From Streptomyces longispororuber (GTDB taxonomy: Bacteria > Actinomycetota > Actinomycetes > Streptomycetales > Streptomycetaceae), in contig NZ_JAMOLN010000007.1 in the NCBI RefSeq assembly GCF_024448165.1, forward strand, positions 1-64,000: DNA of 64,000 bases, in the 5' to 3' direction. Positions 1 to 8,175 of the stretch are shown here, piece after piece. A program made the translations under genes and the position numbers. A model generated the notes under the pieces. It did not search any database. It saw only the letters and a list, made by a program, of their open reading frames with translations, and had not been told where the DNA came from. The first letter of the stretch is position 1, and each line of letters starts with the position of its first letter.

Positions 1-1
1 C

Positions 2-805
2 GTGATGGCGGTGGTGCCGCTCGACGCGACGCGAGGGACGAGGCCCGCGCAGGAGGCGCCACGACCGCTGCGCACCGCCCGGCCGGCCCCGCCCCGCCGG
101 AGTCGCGCGGGCCTCGTCCTGCCGGTCCTCCTGGCCCTGCTCGCCCTGCCCCTGGCCGCCGCCGCGCACCAGGTCCGCCCCACCCCCTACGGCGACCACC
201 TCGTGCGCGTGGCCGCCCAGCCGGGCGGGCCGGCCCCCCGGCTGCGGACCCGGGGAGCGGCGGTCGAGGCGTACGACACCGTGACCCGCTGGCGCCACAC
301 CCGCGCCGGGCGGCGCCCGCTCGCCGTCAGCGCCGCACCCGGCCAGGCCTTCGCCCTGTGGAGCGACGGCATGGTGACCGACACCGAGCGCGCCGACGGC
401 CGCTCCGTGCGCTGGCACCGGGCGATCCCCGACGCCGCGGCCTGGCTGCGCACCCCGGACGCGCGCGGCGGCGCCGGCGTCCTCCAGCCGCTCGACCCCG
501 GCGCCCGGATGCTGGCGGTCGTCACGCCGCAGCGCATCGCCGGCTACCGCACCGAGGACGGCGACCTGCGCTGGGTGCTGCCCGCGCGCGCGGGCTGCGT
601 CTTCGAACCGGCCTCCTTCGTGCGCCGGAGCGGCGTCCTCCTCGTCGCTCAGCCCTGCGCCGACTCCGCGATCGCCTGGAGCGAGCGGATCATCGCCGTC
701 GACGGCCTGGGCAGGGTCGTGCCGGGGCGTACGCCGCTGGGCAACGGCATGCCGCGCGCGGGGCTGCGCGGAGGCGTGGAAAAAGAGCTTGCACCCCACC
801 GTTAA
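2..805 (+). CDS. Exported or membrane-anchored protein, PQQ-propeller-like, 5' end possibly cut
   Basis: About 267 residues are visible. The frame is open to the window edge, so the real start may lie upstream; GTG at 2 or ATG at 5 are only the first candidates. A basic Pro/Arg-rich segment leads into a hydrophobic stretch at about residues 36-55 (LVLPVLLALLALPLAAAA), fitting a signal anchor or signal peptide. The exported part has short beta-rich units, such as a run around RIAGYRTEDGDLRWVLPARA, that resemble PQQ/BamB-like propeller blades, which bind or scaffold other proteins outside the membrane. It holds too few blades for a whole propeller. Function is not recognised; the fold guess is weak. 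Confidence 0.5.
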   Translation: MMAVVPLDATRGTRPAQEAPRPLRTARPAPPRRSRAGLVLPVLLALLALPLAAAAHQVRPTPYGDHLVRVAAQPGGPAPRLRTRGAAVEAYDTVTRWRHTRAGRRPLAVSAAPGQAFALWSDGMVTDTERADGRSVRWHRAIPDAAAWLRTPDARGGAGVLQPLDPGARMLAVVTPQRIAGYRTEDGDLRWVLPARAGCVFEPASFVRRSGVLLVAQPCADSAIAWSERIIAVDGLGRVVPGRTPLGNGMPRAGLRGGVEKELAPHR

Positions 806-910
806 ACTGGCTCGTATGACGTTTCTTCTCTGGGTGCATTAGCGGCGCCGACCGGCCCTCGCCCTGGCCCTTGCTCGTCAGTCAGCCGTTAATCCTGTCC
901 TGGAGTCCCC

Positions 911-2509
911 GTGATCACCGCATCCGGTATCGAACTGCGCGCCGGCGCCCGCATCCTCATCGAGAACGCCAGCTTCCGTGTCGCCAAGGGCGACCGCATC
1001 GGCCTGGTCGGCCGCAACGGAGCGGGCAAGACCACCCTCACCAAGTGCCTGGCCGGTGAGGGCATCCCGGCCGGCGGCACCATCAGCCGCTCCGGCGAGG
1101 TCGGCTACCTGCCGCAGGACCCGCGCACCGGCGACCTCGACGTGCTGGCCCGCGACCGCATCCTGTCGGCCCGCGGCCTCGACACCCTGATGCGCAAGAT
1201 GCGCGAGAACGAACAGCGCATCGCGAACGGCTCGGGCGCCACGCAGGCCAAGGCCCTCAAGCAGTACGAGCGCCAGGAGACGGAGTTCCTCACCAAGGGC
1301 GGGTACGCCGCCGAGGCCGAGGCCGCCACCATCGCCGCCGCGCTCAACCTTCCGGACCGGGTGCTCGGCCAGCCCCTGAACACGCTCTCCGGTGGTCAGC
1401 GCCGCCGTATCGAGCTGGCCCGGATCCTCTTCTCGGACGCGGACACGCTCCTGCTCGACGAGCCCACGAACCACCTGGACGCGGACTCGATCATCTGGCT
1501 GCGCGACTACCTGAAGACGTACAGCGGCGGCTTCATCGTGATCTCCCACGACGTCGACCTGGTCGAGACGGTCGTCAACAAGGTCTTCTACCTGGACGCG
1601 AACCGCTCCCAGATCGACGTCTACAACATGGGCTGGAAGCTCTACCAGCAGCAGCGCGAGGCCGACGAGAAGCGCCGCAAGCGCGAGCGGCAGAACGCCG
1701 AGAAGAAGGCCGCGACGCTGAACGCGCAGGCCGACAAGATGCGCGCCAAGGCCACCAAGACCGTCGCCGCGCAGAACATGGCCAAGCGGGCCGACAAGCT
1801 CCTCGCCGGTCTGGAGGAGGTGCGCCAGTCCGACAAGGTCGCCAAGCTGCGCTTCCCCGAGCCCTCGCCGTGCGGCAAGACGCCGCTGATGGCGGAGGGC
1901 CTGTCGAAGTCGTACGGCTCCCTGGAGATCTTCACCGACGTCGACCTGGCCATCGACAAGGGCTCGCGCGTCGTCATCCTCGGTCTCAACGGTGCGGGCA
2001 AGACGACCCTGCTCAAGCTCCTCGGCGGTGCCGAGAAGCCCGACACGGGCCAGGTCATCGAGGGGCACGGCCTCAAGCTCGGCTACTACGCGCAGGAGCA
2101 CGAGACCCTCGACCCCGAGCGCACGGTCCTGGAGAACATGCGCTCCGCCGCCCCCGACCTCGACCTGGTCCAGGTGCGCAAGACGCTCGGCTCGTTCCTG
2201 TTCTCGGGCGACGACGTCGACAAGCCGGCCGGCGTGCTCTCCGGCGGCGAGAAGACCCGGCTCGCGCTCGCGACGCTGGTGGTCTCGTCCGCCAACGTGC
2301 TGCTGCTCGACGAGCCCACGAACAACCTCGACCCGGCCAGCCGCGAGGAGATCCTCGGCGCGCTGCGCACCTACAAGGGAGCCGTCGTCCTCGTCACGCA
2401 CGACGAGGGCGCCGTCGACGCGCTCCAGCCGGAGCGGATCATCCTGCTCCCGGACGGCGTCGAGGACCTCTGGGGTCAGGGCTACGCGGATCTCGTCGCA
2501 CTCGCCTGA
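911..2509 (+). CDS. ABC-F family ATPase (EttA-like, ribosome-associated)
   Basis: A 532-residue protein with two ABC ATPase domains in one chain and no membrane segments, as in ABC-F proteins, which act on the ribosome in translation or antibiotic protection rather than in transport. Domain 1 has Walker A GRNGAGKTT, signature LSGGQRRR and Walker B LLLDEPTNHLD. A charged Lys/Arg-rich linker (residues about 240-310) takes the place of the P-site tRNA interaction motif. Domain 2 has GLNGAGKTT, LSGGEKTR and LLLDEPTNNLD. Start is GTG 911. Length is normal for the family. Which subfamily it belongs to (housekeeping or resistance) cannot be decided from motifs alone. Confidence 0.92.
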   Translation: MITASGIELRAGARILIENASFRVAKGDRIGLVGRNGAGKTTLTKCLAGEGIPAGGTISRSGEVGYLPQDPRTGDLDVLARDRILSARGLDTLMRKMRENEQRIANGSGATQAKALKQYERQETEFLTKGGYAAEAEAATIAAALNLPDRVLGQPLNTLSGGQRRRIELARILFSDADTLLLDEPTNHLDADSIIWLRDYLKTYSGGFIVISHDVDLVETVVNKVFYLDANRSQIDVYNMGWKLYQQQREADEKRRKRERQNAEKKAATLNAQADKMRAKATKTVAAQNMAKRADKLLAGLEEVRQSDKVAKLRFPEPSPCGKTPLMAEGLSKSYGSLEIFTDVDLAIDKGSRVVILGLNGAGKTTLLKLLGGAEKPDTGQVIEGHGLKLGYYAQEHETLDPERTVLENMRSAAPDLDLVQVRKTLGSFLFSGDDVDKPAGVLSGGEKTRLALATLVVSSANVLLLDEPTNNLDPASREEILGALRTYKGAVVLVTHDEGAVDALQPERIILLPDGVEDLWGQGYADLVALA

Positions 2510-2895
2510 CCTCCCCGGGGAAGCCGGTCCGAGGGGCGGAAAGGCGTCAGCACGGCTTGATCGAATGACTGATCCACTCCGTATGGATCATTCGGCCGAT
2601 CCGTGATCCTTCATCTGAGTGAGATCGCCTCGTACTGCGGTGTGTCCTACATGGATTTCGCCGCGGCGTCGGCCGTACAGCCCTTGTGGCGCCTGGGTAG
2701 TCGCTGACCTGCCGGTTCTCTCGAACGACTGCTTCCGGTCGTGGCGAAGGGCCTCCGGAACCTCATGTTCCACTCGTGTGGAACGCCTTCCTGCCCGGAA
2801 TTCCGGGCCTACGGACCTTGCCGAATGGGTGGCCAGGAAGGCGACAAGGGGTGATCATGGGAAATCCAGAGCGCACTTCCCATGAGGAGGCACGG
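2510..2895. other. 386-bp intergenic region upstream of the small HTH gene
   Basis: No convincing gene is seen. It holds a perfect 7-bp inverted repeat, TGATCCA at 2570-2576 and TGGATCA at 2584-2590, with a 7-nt spacer, about 60 bp after the ABC-F stop. A further GATCC-containing word lies just downstream. The repeat could be an operator for the downstream HTH gene. A Shine-Dalgarno GAGGAGG at 2884-2890 closes the region. I cannot place a promoter with confidence. Confidence 0.4.
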
Positions 2896-3117
2896 GTGGC
2901 CGAGACTCTGAAGAAGGGCAGCCGGGTAACCGGCGCCGCGCGCGACAAGCTCGCGGCAGACCTGAAGAAGAAGTACGACTCCGGTGCGAGCATCCGGGCA
3001 CTGGCCGAGGAGACCGGCCGCTCGTATGGCTTCGTCCACCGGATGCTCAGCGAGTCCGGGGTCACGCTGCGAGGTCGCGGCGGGGCCACGCGAGGCAAGA
3101 AGGCGGCGGCGAGCTAG
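2896..3117 (+). CDS. Small helix-turn-helix DNA-binding protein
   Basis: A 73-residue basic protein. The GTG start at 2896 is chosen because a strong GAGGAGG lies 5 nt upstream; longer in-frame starts lack this. After a Lys-rich N-terminus, residues about 12-55 form a helix-turn-helix: KLAADLKKKYDSGASIRALA then TGRSYGFVHRML, the latter fitting a recognition helix, followed by a Gly/Arg/Lys tail (RGRGGATRGKKA) that could contact the minor groove. Very similar one-domain HTH proteins are conserved across streptomycetes, but I know no assigned role. It stands alone, with a strong terminator after it. Confidence 0.8.
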   Translation: MAETLKKGSRVTGAARDKLAADLKKKYDSGASIRALAEETGRSYGFVHRMLSESGVTLRGRGGATRGKKAAAS

Positions 3118-3178
3118 CGCTCTCCGTCCTGTCTTCCCTCGTTTTCCCACATGGCTCGTCCGGTTCACTGCTCCGTCG

Positions 3179-3218
3179 GTGACCACCCGGTCGGTCGGCT
3201 GATCGACCGGGTGGTTAC
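3179..3218 (+). terminator. Hairpin terminator after the HTH gene
   Basis: Fifteen-bp stem with one G-U pair: GTGACCACCCGGTCG at 3179-3193 pairs with CGACCGGGTGGTTAC at 3204-3218 over a 10-nt loop. There is no U-run, as is common in streptomycetes. It separates the HTH gene from the enoyl-CoA hydratase gene at 3275. Confidence 0.75.
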
Positions 3219-3274
3219 TGTGCAGTCACTTACGCTTTTGCGTTGCTGATGACTGCGCAGACCCGGAGGTCCTG

Positions 3275-4066
3275 ATGACCATGCCCGCACCGCTGCTCGA
3301 CAAGGACGGCGTACGGCTCACCGTCGACGACGCGATCGCCACGGTGACCCTGACCAATCCGGACAAGCGCAACGCCCAGAGTCCCGCGCTGTGGCGGGCG
3401 TTGACCGAAGCCGGAAGGTCCTTGCCCGGGTCCGTGCGGGTCGTGGTGCTGCGCGGTGAGGGCAAGTCCTTCTCCGCCGGCCTGGACCGTCAGGCGTTCA
3501 CGCCCGACGGGTTCGACGGCGAGCCGTCCTTCATCGACCTGGCACGCGGCGCCGACGACGTCCTCGACGCGACGATCGCCGAGTACCAGGACGGTTTCAC
3601 CTGGCTGCGGCGCAGCGACATCCTGTCCGTCGCCGCGGTCCAGGGCCATGCGATCGGTGCGGGGTTCCAGCTCGCCCTCGCCTGTGACCTGCGCGTCGTC
3701 GCCGACGACGTGCAGTTCTCCATGCGCGAGACCAGCCTGGGCCTGGTCCCCGACCTCACCGGGACGCATCCGCTCGTCTCGCTCGTCGGCTACGCGCGTG
3801 CCCTGGAGATCTGTGTCACGGGGCGGTACGTCCACGCGGACGAGGCCGTCGCCAGCGGCCTGGCCAACGTGGCGGTCCCGGCCGAGCAGCTGGACGCCGC
3901 GACGCAGGACCTCGTCGCCGCGCTCGTGGCCGCGCCGCGGGACGCCGTGATCGAGACCAAGGCACTGCTCCAGGGCGTCGGCGGCCGGTCCCTCGACGAG
4001 CAGCGGGCGGCCGAGCGCGCCGCGCAGGGGCGGCGTCTGCGGGACCTGGCCGGCCTGGGCGAGTGA
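3275..4066 (+). CDS. Enoyl-CoA hydratase/isomerase family protein
   Basis: A 263-residue crotonase-fold protein. The family hydrates or isomerises acyl-CoA thioesters in beta-oxidation or related pathways in the cytosol. It has NPDKRNAQSPALWRALTEA near residue 28, the oxyanion-hole segment GEGKSFSAGLDRQAF at about 65, and the second oxyanion segment VQGHAIGAGFQLALACDLRV at about 127-146. The usual hydratase Glu region reads FSMRETSLGLVPDLTGT, keeping E in METxLG-like context. ATG 3275 follows GGAGGT at 3265-3270; an ATG six bases on is also possible. It is a single-gene unit, so the substrate cannot be deduced. Confidence 0.85.
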   Translation: MTMPAPLLDKDGVRLTVDDAIATVTLTNPDKRNAQSPALWRALTEAGRSLPGSVRVVVLRGEGKSFSAGLDRQAFTPDGFDGEPSFIDLARGADDVLDATIAEYQDGFTWLRRSDILSVAAVQGHAIGAGFQLALACDLRVVADDVQFSMRETSLGLVPDLTGTHPLVSLVGYARALEICVTGRYVHADEAVASGLANVAVPAEQLDAATQDLVAALVAAPRDAVIETKALLQGVGGRSLDEQRAAERAAQGRRLRDLAGLGE

Positions 4067-4111
4067 CGCCCCGGCGCCCGCCGTCCGGTCCCGTGCGGTG
4101 CGGTGCACCCG

Positions 4112-4912
4112 TCACGAAGAAACCTCCGTCACCAGCACCGTGACCGTCGGCCGGTCCGGGAGCGCCGCAGGCACGGCCTCCCGGACCGCACCCGCCACCG
4201 TCGACGCCCGGTGCCCCGGCCCCACCGCGAGTTCCACCCGCACGTGACGGCGCGGCAGCGACGTCGCCGCGCCCGTCTCCTCGATGTGGACCGCCCGGCC
4301 GAGACCGCCCAGGGCACCGGTCAGCCGGGTGACCCCGGGAACCGCGAGGGCGGCCGCCGCGACCCGTGCCTCGTCGCCGGTGAGCGAGGGGGACTTCGGC
4401 CCGGAGGCGGGGGACGCGGGCTCCGCCGTCTCCTCGTCCCCCTCCGCCTTCTTCTCCGCCGGTTCCGCCGGTTCCGCCGGCTCCGGCGTCTCCGTCTCTT
4501 CCGGCCGGTCCTGAGCCTCGTCCAGCAGTGCCGTGACCCGGAGGTCGACCTCCGTCACCACCAGACCGAGCCCCGCGTCCGCCGCCTCCGCGAGCGCCGT
4601 GCGCAGCCGGGCGGCGGCCTGCGGCAGCGGCTCGTCCGCCGTCGCCGCGCACTCCGCCACGATCCGCAGCGGTCCCGGCGGCAGCGCGCTCGGCGGGGCC
4701 GGGACCGTGGACGCGTACGCGCCCTCGGGATCGGCGAGCGCGAGGCGCAGCGATCCGAGGCGCACACCACGGACGGCGGACACCGCGCGGCGCAGCACCG
4801 CCACGGCCGCCGGTTCCGCGATCCACGCCCCGTCGCCCGGTCCGCCCAGCGGCAGCAGCCTGCCGAGCCCGAGCTGTTGCCGTACTGCCTGTGCCCATCG
4901 GTCAGCCGTCAT
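4112..4912 (-). CDS. Asp23-adjacent protein with acidic linker (P10-like name in databases)
   Basis: A 266-residue soluble protein. Start ATG at 4912 (MTADRWAQAV) is preferred over a longer in-frame start. Two alpha/beta segments, about residues 20-125 and 185-266, flank a low-complexity acidic linker of AEP/PAE repeats (about 138-180). Both segments have the pattern of an alkaline-shock protein module (VAAAALAVPGVTRLTGAL, then alternating strands ending TVTVLVTEV), so I read it as two diverged Asp23-like halves. Homologues next to Asp23 genes carry the nucleopolyhedrovirus P10 label, which I think is only linker similarity. It is divergent from the Asp23 operon at 5022 over 109 bp, suggesting a shared envelope-stress role. 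Confidence 0.65.
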   Translation of the reverse strand: MTADRWAQAVRQQLGLGRLLPLGGPGDGAWIAEPAAVAVLRRAVSAVRGVRLGSLRLALADPEGAYASTVPAPPSALPPGPLRIVAECAATADEPLPQAAARLRTALAEAADAGLGLVVTEVDLRVTALLDEAQDRPEETETPEPAEPAEPAEKKAEGDEETAEPASPASGPKSPSLTGDEARVAAAALAVPGVTRLTGALGGLGRAVHIEETGAATSLPRRHVRVELAVGPGHRASTVAGAVREAVPAALPDRPTVTVLVTEVSS

Positions 4913-5021
4913 GGCCCCAGGCTGCCTCATCCCGGGCGCGGCCCCGGGTAACCGCACTTAGTGTGGGCAAAAGAAAGCAGCACCCGCAGGGAGACCGCAC
5001 CTCACAGAGGGGACACCCCCG

Positions 5022-5489
5022 ATGAGCGACACCGCACAGAAGCCGGGTGAGACACCCGCGACGCCCAGCAGGACCAACGTGACCAAGCGGGGCGGCGGCG
5101 ACCCCGCGAGCCGCGGCCGGACCACCATCGCCGACGGAGTCGTCGAGAAGATCGCCGGGCTCGCCGCCCGCGACGTGGTCGGCGTCCACGCGATGGGCAG
5201 CGGCCTGTCCCGCACGTTCGGGGCGGTGCGCGACCGGGTACCCGGTGGCACCAAGTCCGTGTCGCGCGGGGTCAAGGCCGAGGTCGGCGAGGTACAGACC
5301 GCCCTCGACCTGGAGATCGTCGTCGAGTACGGGGTGTCGATCGCGGACACCGCGCGCGCCGTGCGCGAGAACGTCATCGCGGCCGTCGAGCGCATGACCG
5401 GGCTCGAGGTCGTCGAGGTGAACATCGCCGTCAGCGACGTGAAGCTGCCGGACGAGGAGGACGAAGAGCCGGAGTCCCGGCTCCAATGA
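5022..5489 (+). CDS. Asp23/Gls24 family envelope stress protein
   Basis: A 155-residue soluble protein. The core (residues about 35-140) is a full Asp23 domain: TTIADGVVEKIAGLAARDVV, then VGEVQTALDLEIVVEYGVSI, VRENVIAAVERMTGLEVVEV and NIAVSDVKL. In Firmicutes, Asp23 lies under the membrane, tethered by AmaP, and affects cell-wall stress. The N-terminus is disordered and Thr/Pro-rich and the C-terminus acidic (DEEDEEPES). Start ATG 5022 follows AGAGGGG. It is the first gene of a five-gene run whose later members are predicted membrane partners, which supports the same anchored arrangement here. Confidence 0.9.
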   Translation: MSDTAQKPGETPATPSRTNVTKRGGGDPASRGRTTIADGVVEKIAGLAARDVVGVHAMGSGLSRTFGAVRDRVPGGTKSVSRGVKAEVGEVQTALDLEIVVEYGVSIADTARAVRENVIAAVERMTGLEVVEVNIAVSDVKLPDEEDEEPESRLQ

Positions 5490-5555
5490 CAACCGGTGGC
5501 ATCCGGTGACAGCAGGGTCCGCACCCCGGGCACGCAGCCGTAGGAGGAACGCACG

Positions 5556-5741
5556 ATGAATCTGGCCGTGATCGGCATGATCGCCGGCATGGCCCTGGGA
5601 TTCGCCGGATACTTCGGCGGCTTCGGGGCCTTCCTGCTGGTGGCGGCACTCGGCGCCATCGGCTTCGTCGCCGGCCGGTTCCTCGAAGGGGACCTGGAAC
5701 CCGGCGAGTTCTTCCGTACGCGCGGCGACCGGCGGCGGTGA
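5556..5741 (+). CDS. Small two-helix membrane protein of the Asp23 operon
   Basis: A 61-residue protein starting at ATG 5556 behind AGGAGG. It is almost wholly hydrophobic: two transmembrane segments (about residues 2-17 and 20-43, rich in Gly and Ala) and then a short charged tail, EGDLEPGEFFRTRGDRRR. It matches the small DUF2273/AmaF-type proteins that accompany Asp23 and AmaP genes. Likely role is part of the membrane anchor complex for the two Asp23 proteins. It sits 3 bp before the next gene, so translation is probably coupled. Confidence 0.8.
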   Translation: MNLAVIGMIAGMALGFAGYFGGFGAFLLVAALGAIGFVAGRFLEGDLEPGEFFRTRGDRRR

Positions 5742-5744
5742 CCG

Positions 5745-6089
5745 ATGGCGACACAGGTCGCGCCCGCCGAGCGCGGCGCGACCCGGATCGCCGACCGGGT
5801 CGTCGCGAAGATCGCCGCGTACGCGGCACGTGAGGCACTGGACGCCGTCCCCGAGGACGGTGCGCCGCCGCACGCCACCGTCACCGTGCACCACGACACG
5901 GCCCGCGTGCGCATCAGCCTGGAGCTCGACTATCCGGCCGACATCGGCGCGCAGTGCGGTGCCGTGCGTCACCAAGTGGCGGAGCGGGTAAGGACGTTGG
6001 CGGGAATGGAGGTGCCGGAGGTGGCCGTCCAGGTGGAACGGCTGCACTCGGCACAGACGCGCGGTACGGACCGGGGGAGGATCCGGTGA
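5745..6089 (+). CDS. Second, shorter Asp23/Gls24-like protein
   Basis: A 114-residue protein starting at ATG 5745, three bases after the stop of the preceding gene. It keeps the Asp23 pattern: TRIADRVVAKIAAYAAREAL, then ATVTVHHDTARVRISLELDY, and VRHQVAERVRTLAGMEVPEV followed by AVQVERL. It is shorter than its partner at 5022 and has no acidic tail, so the two are diverged paralogues that could form mixed assemblies. Its last codons overlap the next start (GTGA). Confidence 0.82.
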   Translation: MATQVAPAERGATRIADRVVAKIAAYAAREALDAVPEDGAPPHATVTVHHDTARVRISLELDYPADIGAQCGAVRHQVAERVRTLAGMEVPEVAVQVERLHSAQTRGTDRGRIR

Positions 6090-6742
6090 GCGAGCCCACC
6101 CAGCCGGTGCCCGTCGTCGAGCGGGCCGGCGCCGACCTCGGCGACCAGTCGGCGTCCGCCGCCTCGTACGAACCGCACCCCACTCTGGAGGGCGAGGAGA
6201 AACCCGCCCGGTTCTGGTCCCACCGCCGCATCCCCGCGGCGCTCGCCGCACTCGTGCTGCTCGGCGGCGTGGGCGTCCTGCTCTACGACATCGCGGCCGT
6301 CCGCGCCGGACGGTCGGCCATGGAGTGGCGCAGCAGCCTCGCCCGGGAGCTCGCCGAGCGGCCCCTCGACGACACCGGCGTCCTGGTCGGGGCGGGTGTC
6401 GCCGTCGCCCTCGGCGTCTGGCTGCTGGTCCTCGCCGCGACGCCCGGCCTGCGCGGCATCCTGCCGATGCGCCGCACGCACACCGACGTCCGCGCCGGTC
6501 TGCACCGGGACGCCGCCGCGATGGTGCTGCGCGACCGGGCCATGGAGGTCTCGGGCGTGCAGTCCGTACGGGTCCGGATGAAGCGCTCCAAGGTGGAGGT
6601 GCGGGCCGTCTCGCACTTCCGTGAACTCGACGACGTACGGGCCGATCTGGACACCTCGCTGGGCGACGGCATCCGGGAGCTGGGTCTGGGCAGCGCCCCG
6701 GGGCTCTCCGTGCACGTGGCGCGGCCCGGCCGGAAGGGATGA
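6086..6742 (+). CDS. DUF6286-type membrane protein of the Asp23 operon
   Basis: A 218-residue protein. The GTG at 6086 overlaps the previous stop (GTGA) and has GGGGGAGG at 6073-6080, which fixes the start over longer alternatives. Layout: about 45 disordered residues, a transmembrane helix (IPAALAALVLLGGVGVLLYDI), an outside loop of about 25, a second helix (VLVGAGVAVALGVWLLVLAA), then a cytoplasmic alpha/beta domain of about 90 residues with RTHTDVRAGLHRDAAAMVLR and a strand rich in Val/Arg. This fits the DUF6286 family, always found with Asp23 genes. I infer that the cytoplasmic domain contacts the Asp23 proteins. Confidence 0.75.
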   Translation: MSEPTQPVPVVERAGADLGDQSASAASYEPHPTLEGEEKPARFWSHRRIPAALAALVLLGGVGVLLYDIAAVRAGRSAMEWRSSLARELAERPLDDTGVLVGAGVAVALGVWLLVLAATPGLRGILPMRRTHTDVRAGLHRDAAAMVLRDRAMEVSGVQSVRVRMKRSKVEVRAVSHFRELDDVRADLDTSLGDGIRELGLGSAPGLSVHVARPGRKG

Positions 6743-7326
6743 ACGGCGTGCTCAGGACCGTGAACCGGATCGTGCTCGGCCTGCTCGGCCTCGTCCTGGT
6801 GCTCGGCGGCGGCTCCGTGCTCGCCGTCGGGCTCGGGGTGAAACCGCCGTCCTGGTGGATCCACGACGGCAAGGACGACGTCCTGCTGAGCGTCGCCGAC
6901 CGGAACCGCTGGCGCGACGACGGCTGGTGGTGGCCGACGGTCATCGCCGTGCTCGGCGTCCTGGTCCTGCTCGCCCTGTGGTGGCTGGTGGCGCAGCTGC
7001 GGCGGCGCCGTCTCGCCGAGGTGCTCGTCGACACGGGCGACGGCGAGGGCGCGCTGCTGCGCGGCCGGGCGCTGGAGGGCGTGCTCGCGGGCGGCGCCGA
7101 GGCGCTCGACGGCGTGGAGCGGGCCGGCGTCCGCCTCACCGGCCGCCGCTCGACCCCGCAGGCCCGCGTCGCCCTCACCCTCCAGCCGCACGCCGCCCCC
7201 GGCGAGGCCCTGCACCGCCTGAGCGAGGAGGCCCTGGCCCAGGCGAGGGACTCGGCGGGCCTGGCCGCACTCCCGGCAGAGGTACGCCTCCGAGCGGTCA
7301 AGCACCGCGCGGAGAGGGTGAGTTGA
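6739..7326 (+). CDS. AmaP-like alkaline-shock membrane anchor protein
   Basis: A 195-residue protein whose ATG overlaps the previous stop (ATGA). Two transmembrane helices, about residues 9-30 (IVLGLLGLVLVLGGGSVLAV) and 70-92 (TVIAVLGVLVLLALWWLVAQ), flank a Trp-rich outside loop containing DRNRWRDDGWWW. A cytoplasmic domain of about 100 residues follows. This is the AmaP layout (two helices then a cytosolic Asp23-binding domain). It is the last gene of the operon; a hairpin and a streptomycete repeat follow. The AmaP match rests on topology and context, not on a diagnostic motif. Confidence 0.78.
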   Translation: MNGVLRTVNRIVLGLLGLVLVLGGGSVLAVGLGVKPPSWWIHDGKDDVLLSVADRNRWRDDGWWWPTVIAVLGVLVLLALWWLVAQLRRRRLAEVLVDTGDGEGALLRGRALEGVLAGGAEALDGVERAGVRLTGRRSTPQARVALTLQPHAAPGEALHRLSEEALAQARDSAGLAALPAEVRLRAVKHRAERVS

Positions 7327-7330
7327 GCCA

Positions 7331-7393
7331 ATCAAGCCCGTCCGGCGATTGAGGACGAGCCCGAAGGGCGATCGACGGGGGCGCAGCCCCCGT
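7331..7393 (+). terminator. Streptomycete repeat with terminator hairpin after the Asp23 operon
   Basis: Begins with the phrase AAGCCCGTCCGGCGATTGAG, a short intergenic word I recognise from many Streptomyces genomes at gene ends. It closes with a hairpin: ACGGGGGC at 7375-7382, loop GCA, GCCCCCGT at 7386-7393. It lies between convergent genes (stops at 7326 on + and 7416 on -), so a bidirectional terminator role is likely. Confidence 0.7.
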
Positions 7394-7415
7394 GCACCCA
7401 CGCCGCGACGGACAC

Positions 7416-8171
7416 TCAGAACCCGTGCCGGTACCCGCCGTCCACCGGCAGCATCACCCCGGTCAAGTAGGAAGCCGCGGGAGACAGGAAGAACGCCGCG
7501 GCCCGCCCGAACTCCTCCGGAGCCCCGTACCGCCGCAGCGGAATCCGCGACTCGTTCGCGGCCCGGGTCGCCTCGGGATCGGCCGAGTACCCGTCCAGCT
7601 CGCGCACGCGATCCGTGTCGATGCGGGCCGGCAGCAGCCCGACCACCCGGATCCCGCGCGGCCCCAGCTCGTCCGCGAGGGACTTGGCGAACCCGGCGAG
7701 CCCCGGGCGCAGCCCGTTCGAGATGGTCAGGCCCGGGATCGGCTCGTGCACGGAGCCGGAGAGCACGAACCCGATGACGCCGCCCTCGCCCAGCTCGGCC
7801 GCCGCGGCCCGAGCGAGCCGCACCGCCCCGAGGAACACCGACTCGAACGCCGACGTCCACTGCTCGTCCGTGTTGTCGGCGACGAAGCCGGGCGCGGGCC
7901 CGCCGACGCTGACCAGAATCCCGTCGAACCCGCCGAACTGCTCGCGCGCGGCGGCGATGAGCCGCTCCGCGACCCGCGGGTCGGCGTTGTCGGCGGCCAC
8001 CCCGATCGCGTTCGGCCCGAGCTGCGCCGCGGCGTCCTTCGCCTTCTGCTCGTCGCGGCCGGTGATGACGACCTTCGCGCCGTCGGCGACGAGCTCGCGC
8101 GCGGCGGCGTTGCCGAGGCCACGGGTGGCGCCGGTGACTACGTAGACACGGTCCTTCAGTCCAAGATCCAT
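7416..8171 (-). CDS. SDR family protein with unusual active-site motif
   Basis: A 251-residue Rossmann protein. It has the nucleotide-binding TGATRGLGNAAAREL at residues about 12-26 and the NxxG-like SVGGPAPG region. The usual catalytic YxxxK is absent where expected: the segment reads GLTISNGLRPGLAGFAKSLA, so Tyr and Lys are replaced by the SN-LR pattern of a known SDR subgroup whose chemistry I cannot assign. The C-terminus (YLTGVMLPVDGGYRHGF) is typical of SDRs. Its ATG lies close to the stop of the upstream GH15 gene (8176), so the two may be cotranscribed. Confidence 0.82.
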   Translation of the reverse strand: MDLGLKDRVYVVTGATRGLGNAAARELVADGAKVVITGRDEQKAKDAAAQLGPNAIGVAADNADPRVAERLIAAAREQFGGFDGILVSVGGPAPGFVADNTDEQWTSAFESVFLGAVRLARAAAAELGEGGVIGFVLSGSVHEPIPGLTISNGLRPGLAGFAKSLADELGPRGIRVVGLLPARIDTDRVRELDGYSADPEATRAANESRIPLRRYGAPEEFGRAAAFFLSPAASYLTGVMLPVDGGYRHGF

Positions 8172-8175
8172 GGCT

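Noticed and set aside
878..2401. Long open frames opposite the ABC-F gene and other genes, both strands
   Set aside because: They are antisense to strongly conserved proteins and arise from high GC at codon position three. Products are Gly/Arg/Val-rich without family motifs.
2619..2885. 88-codon frame in the gap before the HTH gene
   Set aside because: Arg/Ser-rich product, no ribosome site and no family match; more likely leader and regulatory DNA.
4112..4912. Nucleopolyhedrovirus P10 relationship
   Set aside because: The likeness is only the Pro/Ala/Glu linker; no viral context exists. The Asp23-like halves are a better reading.
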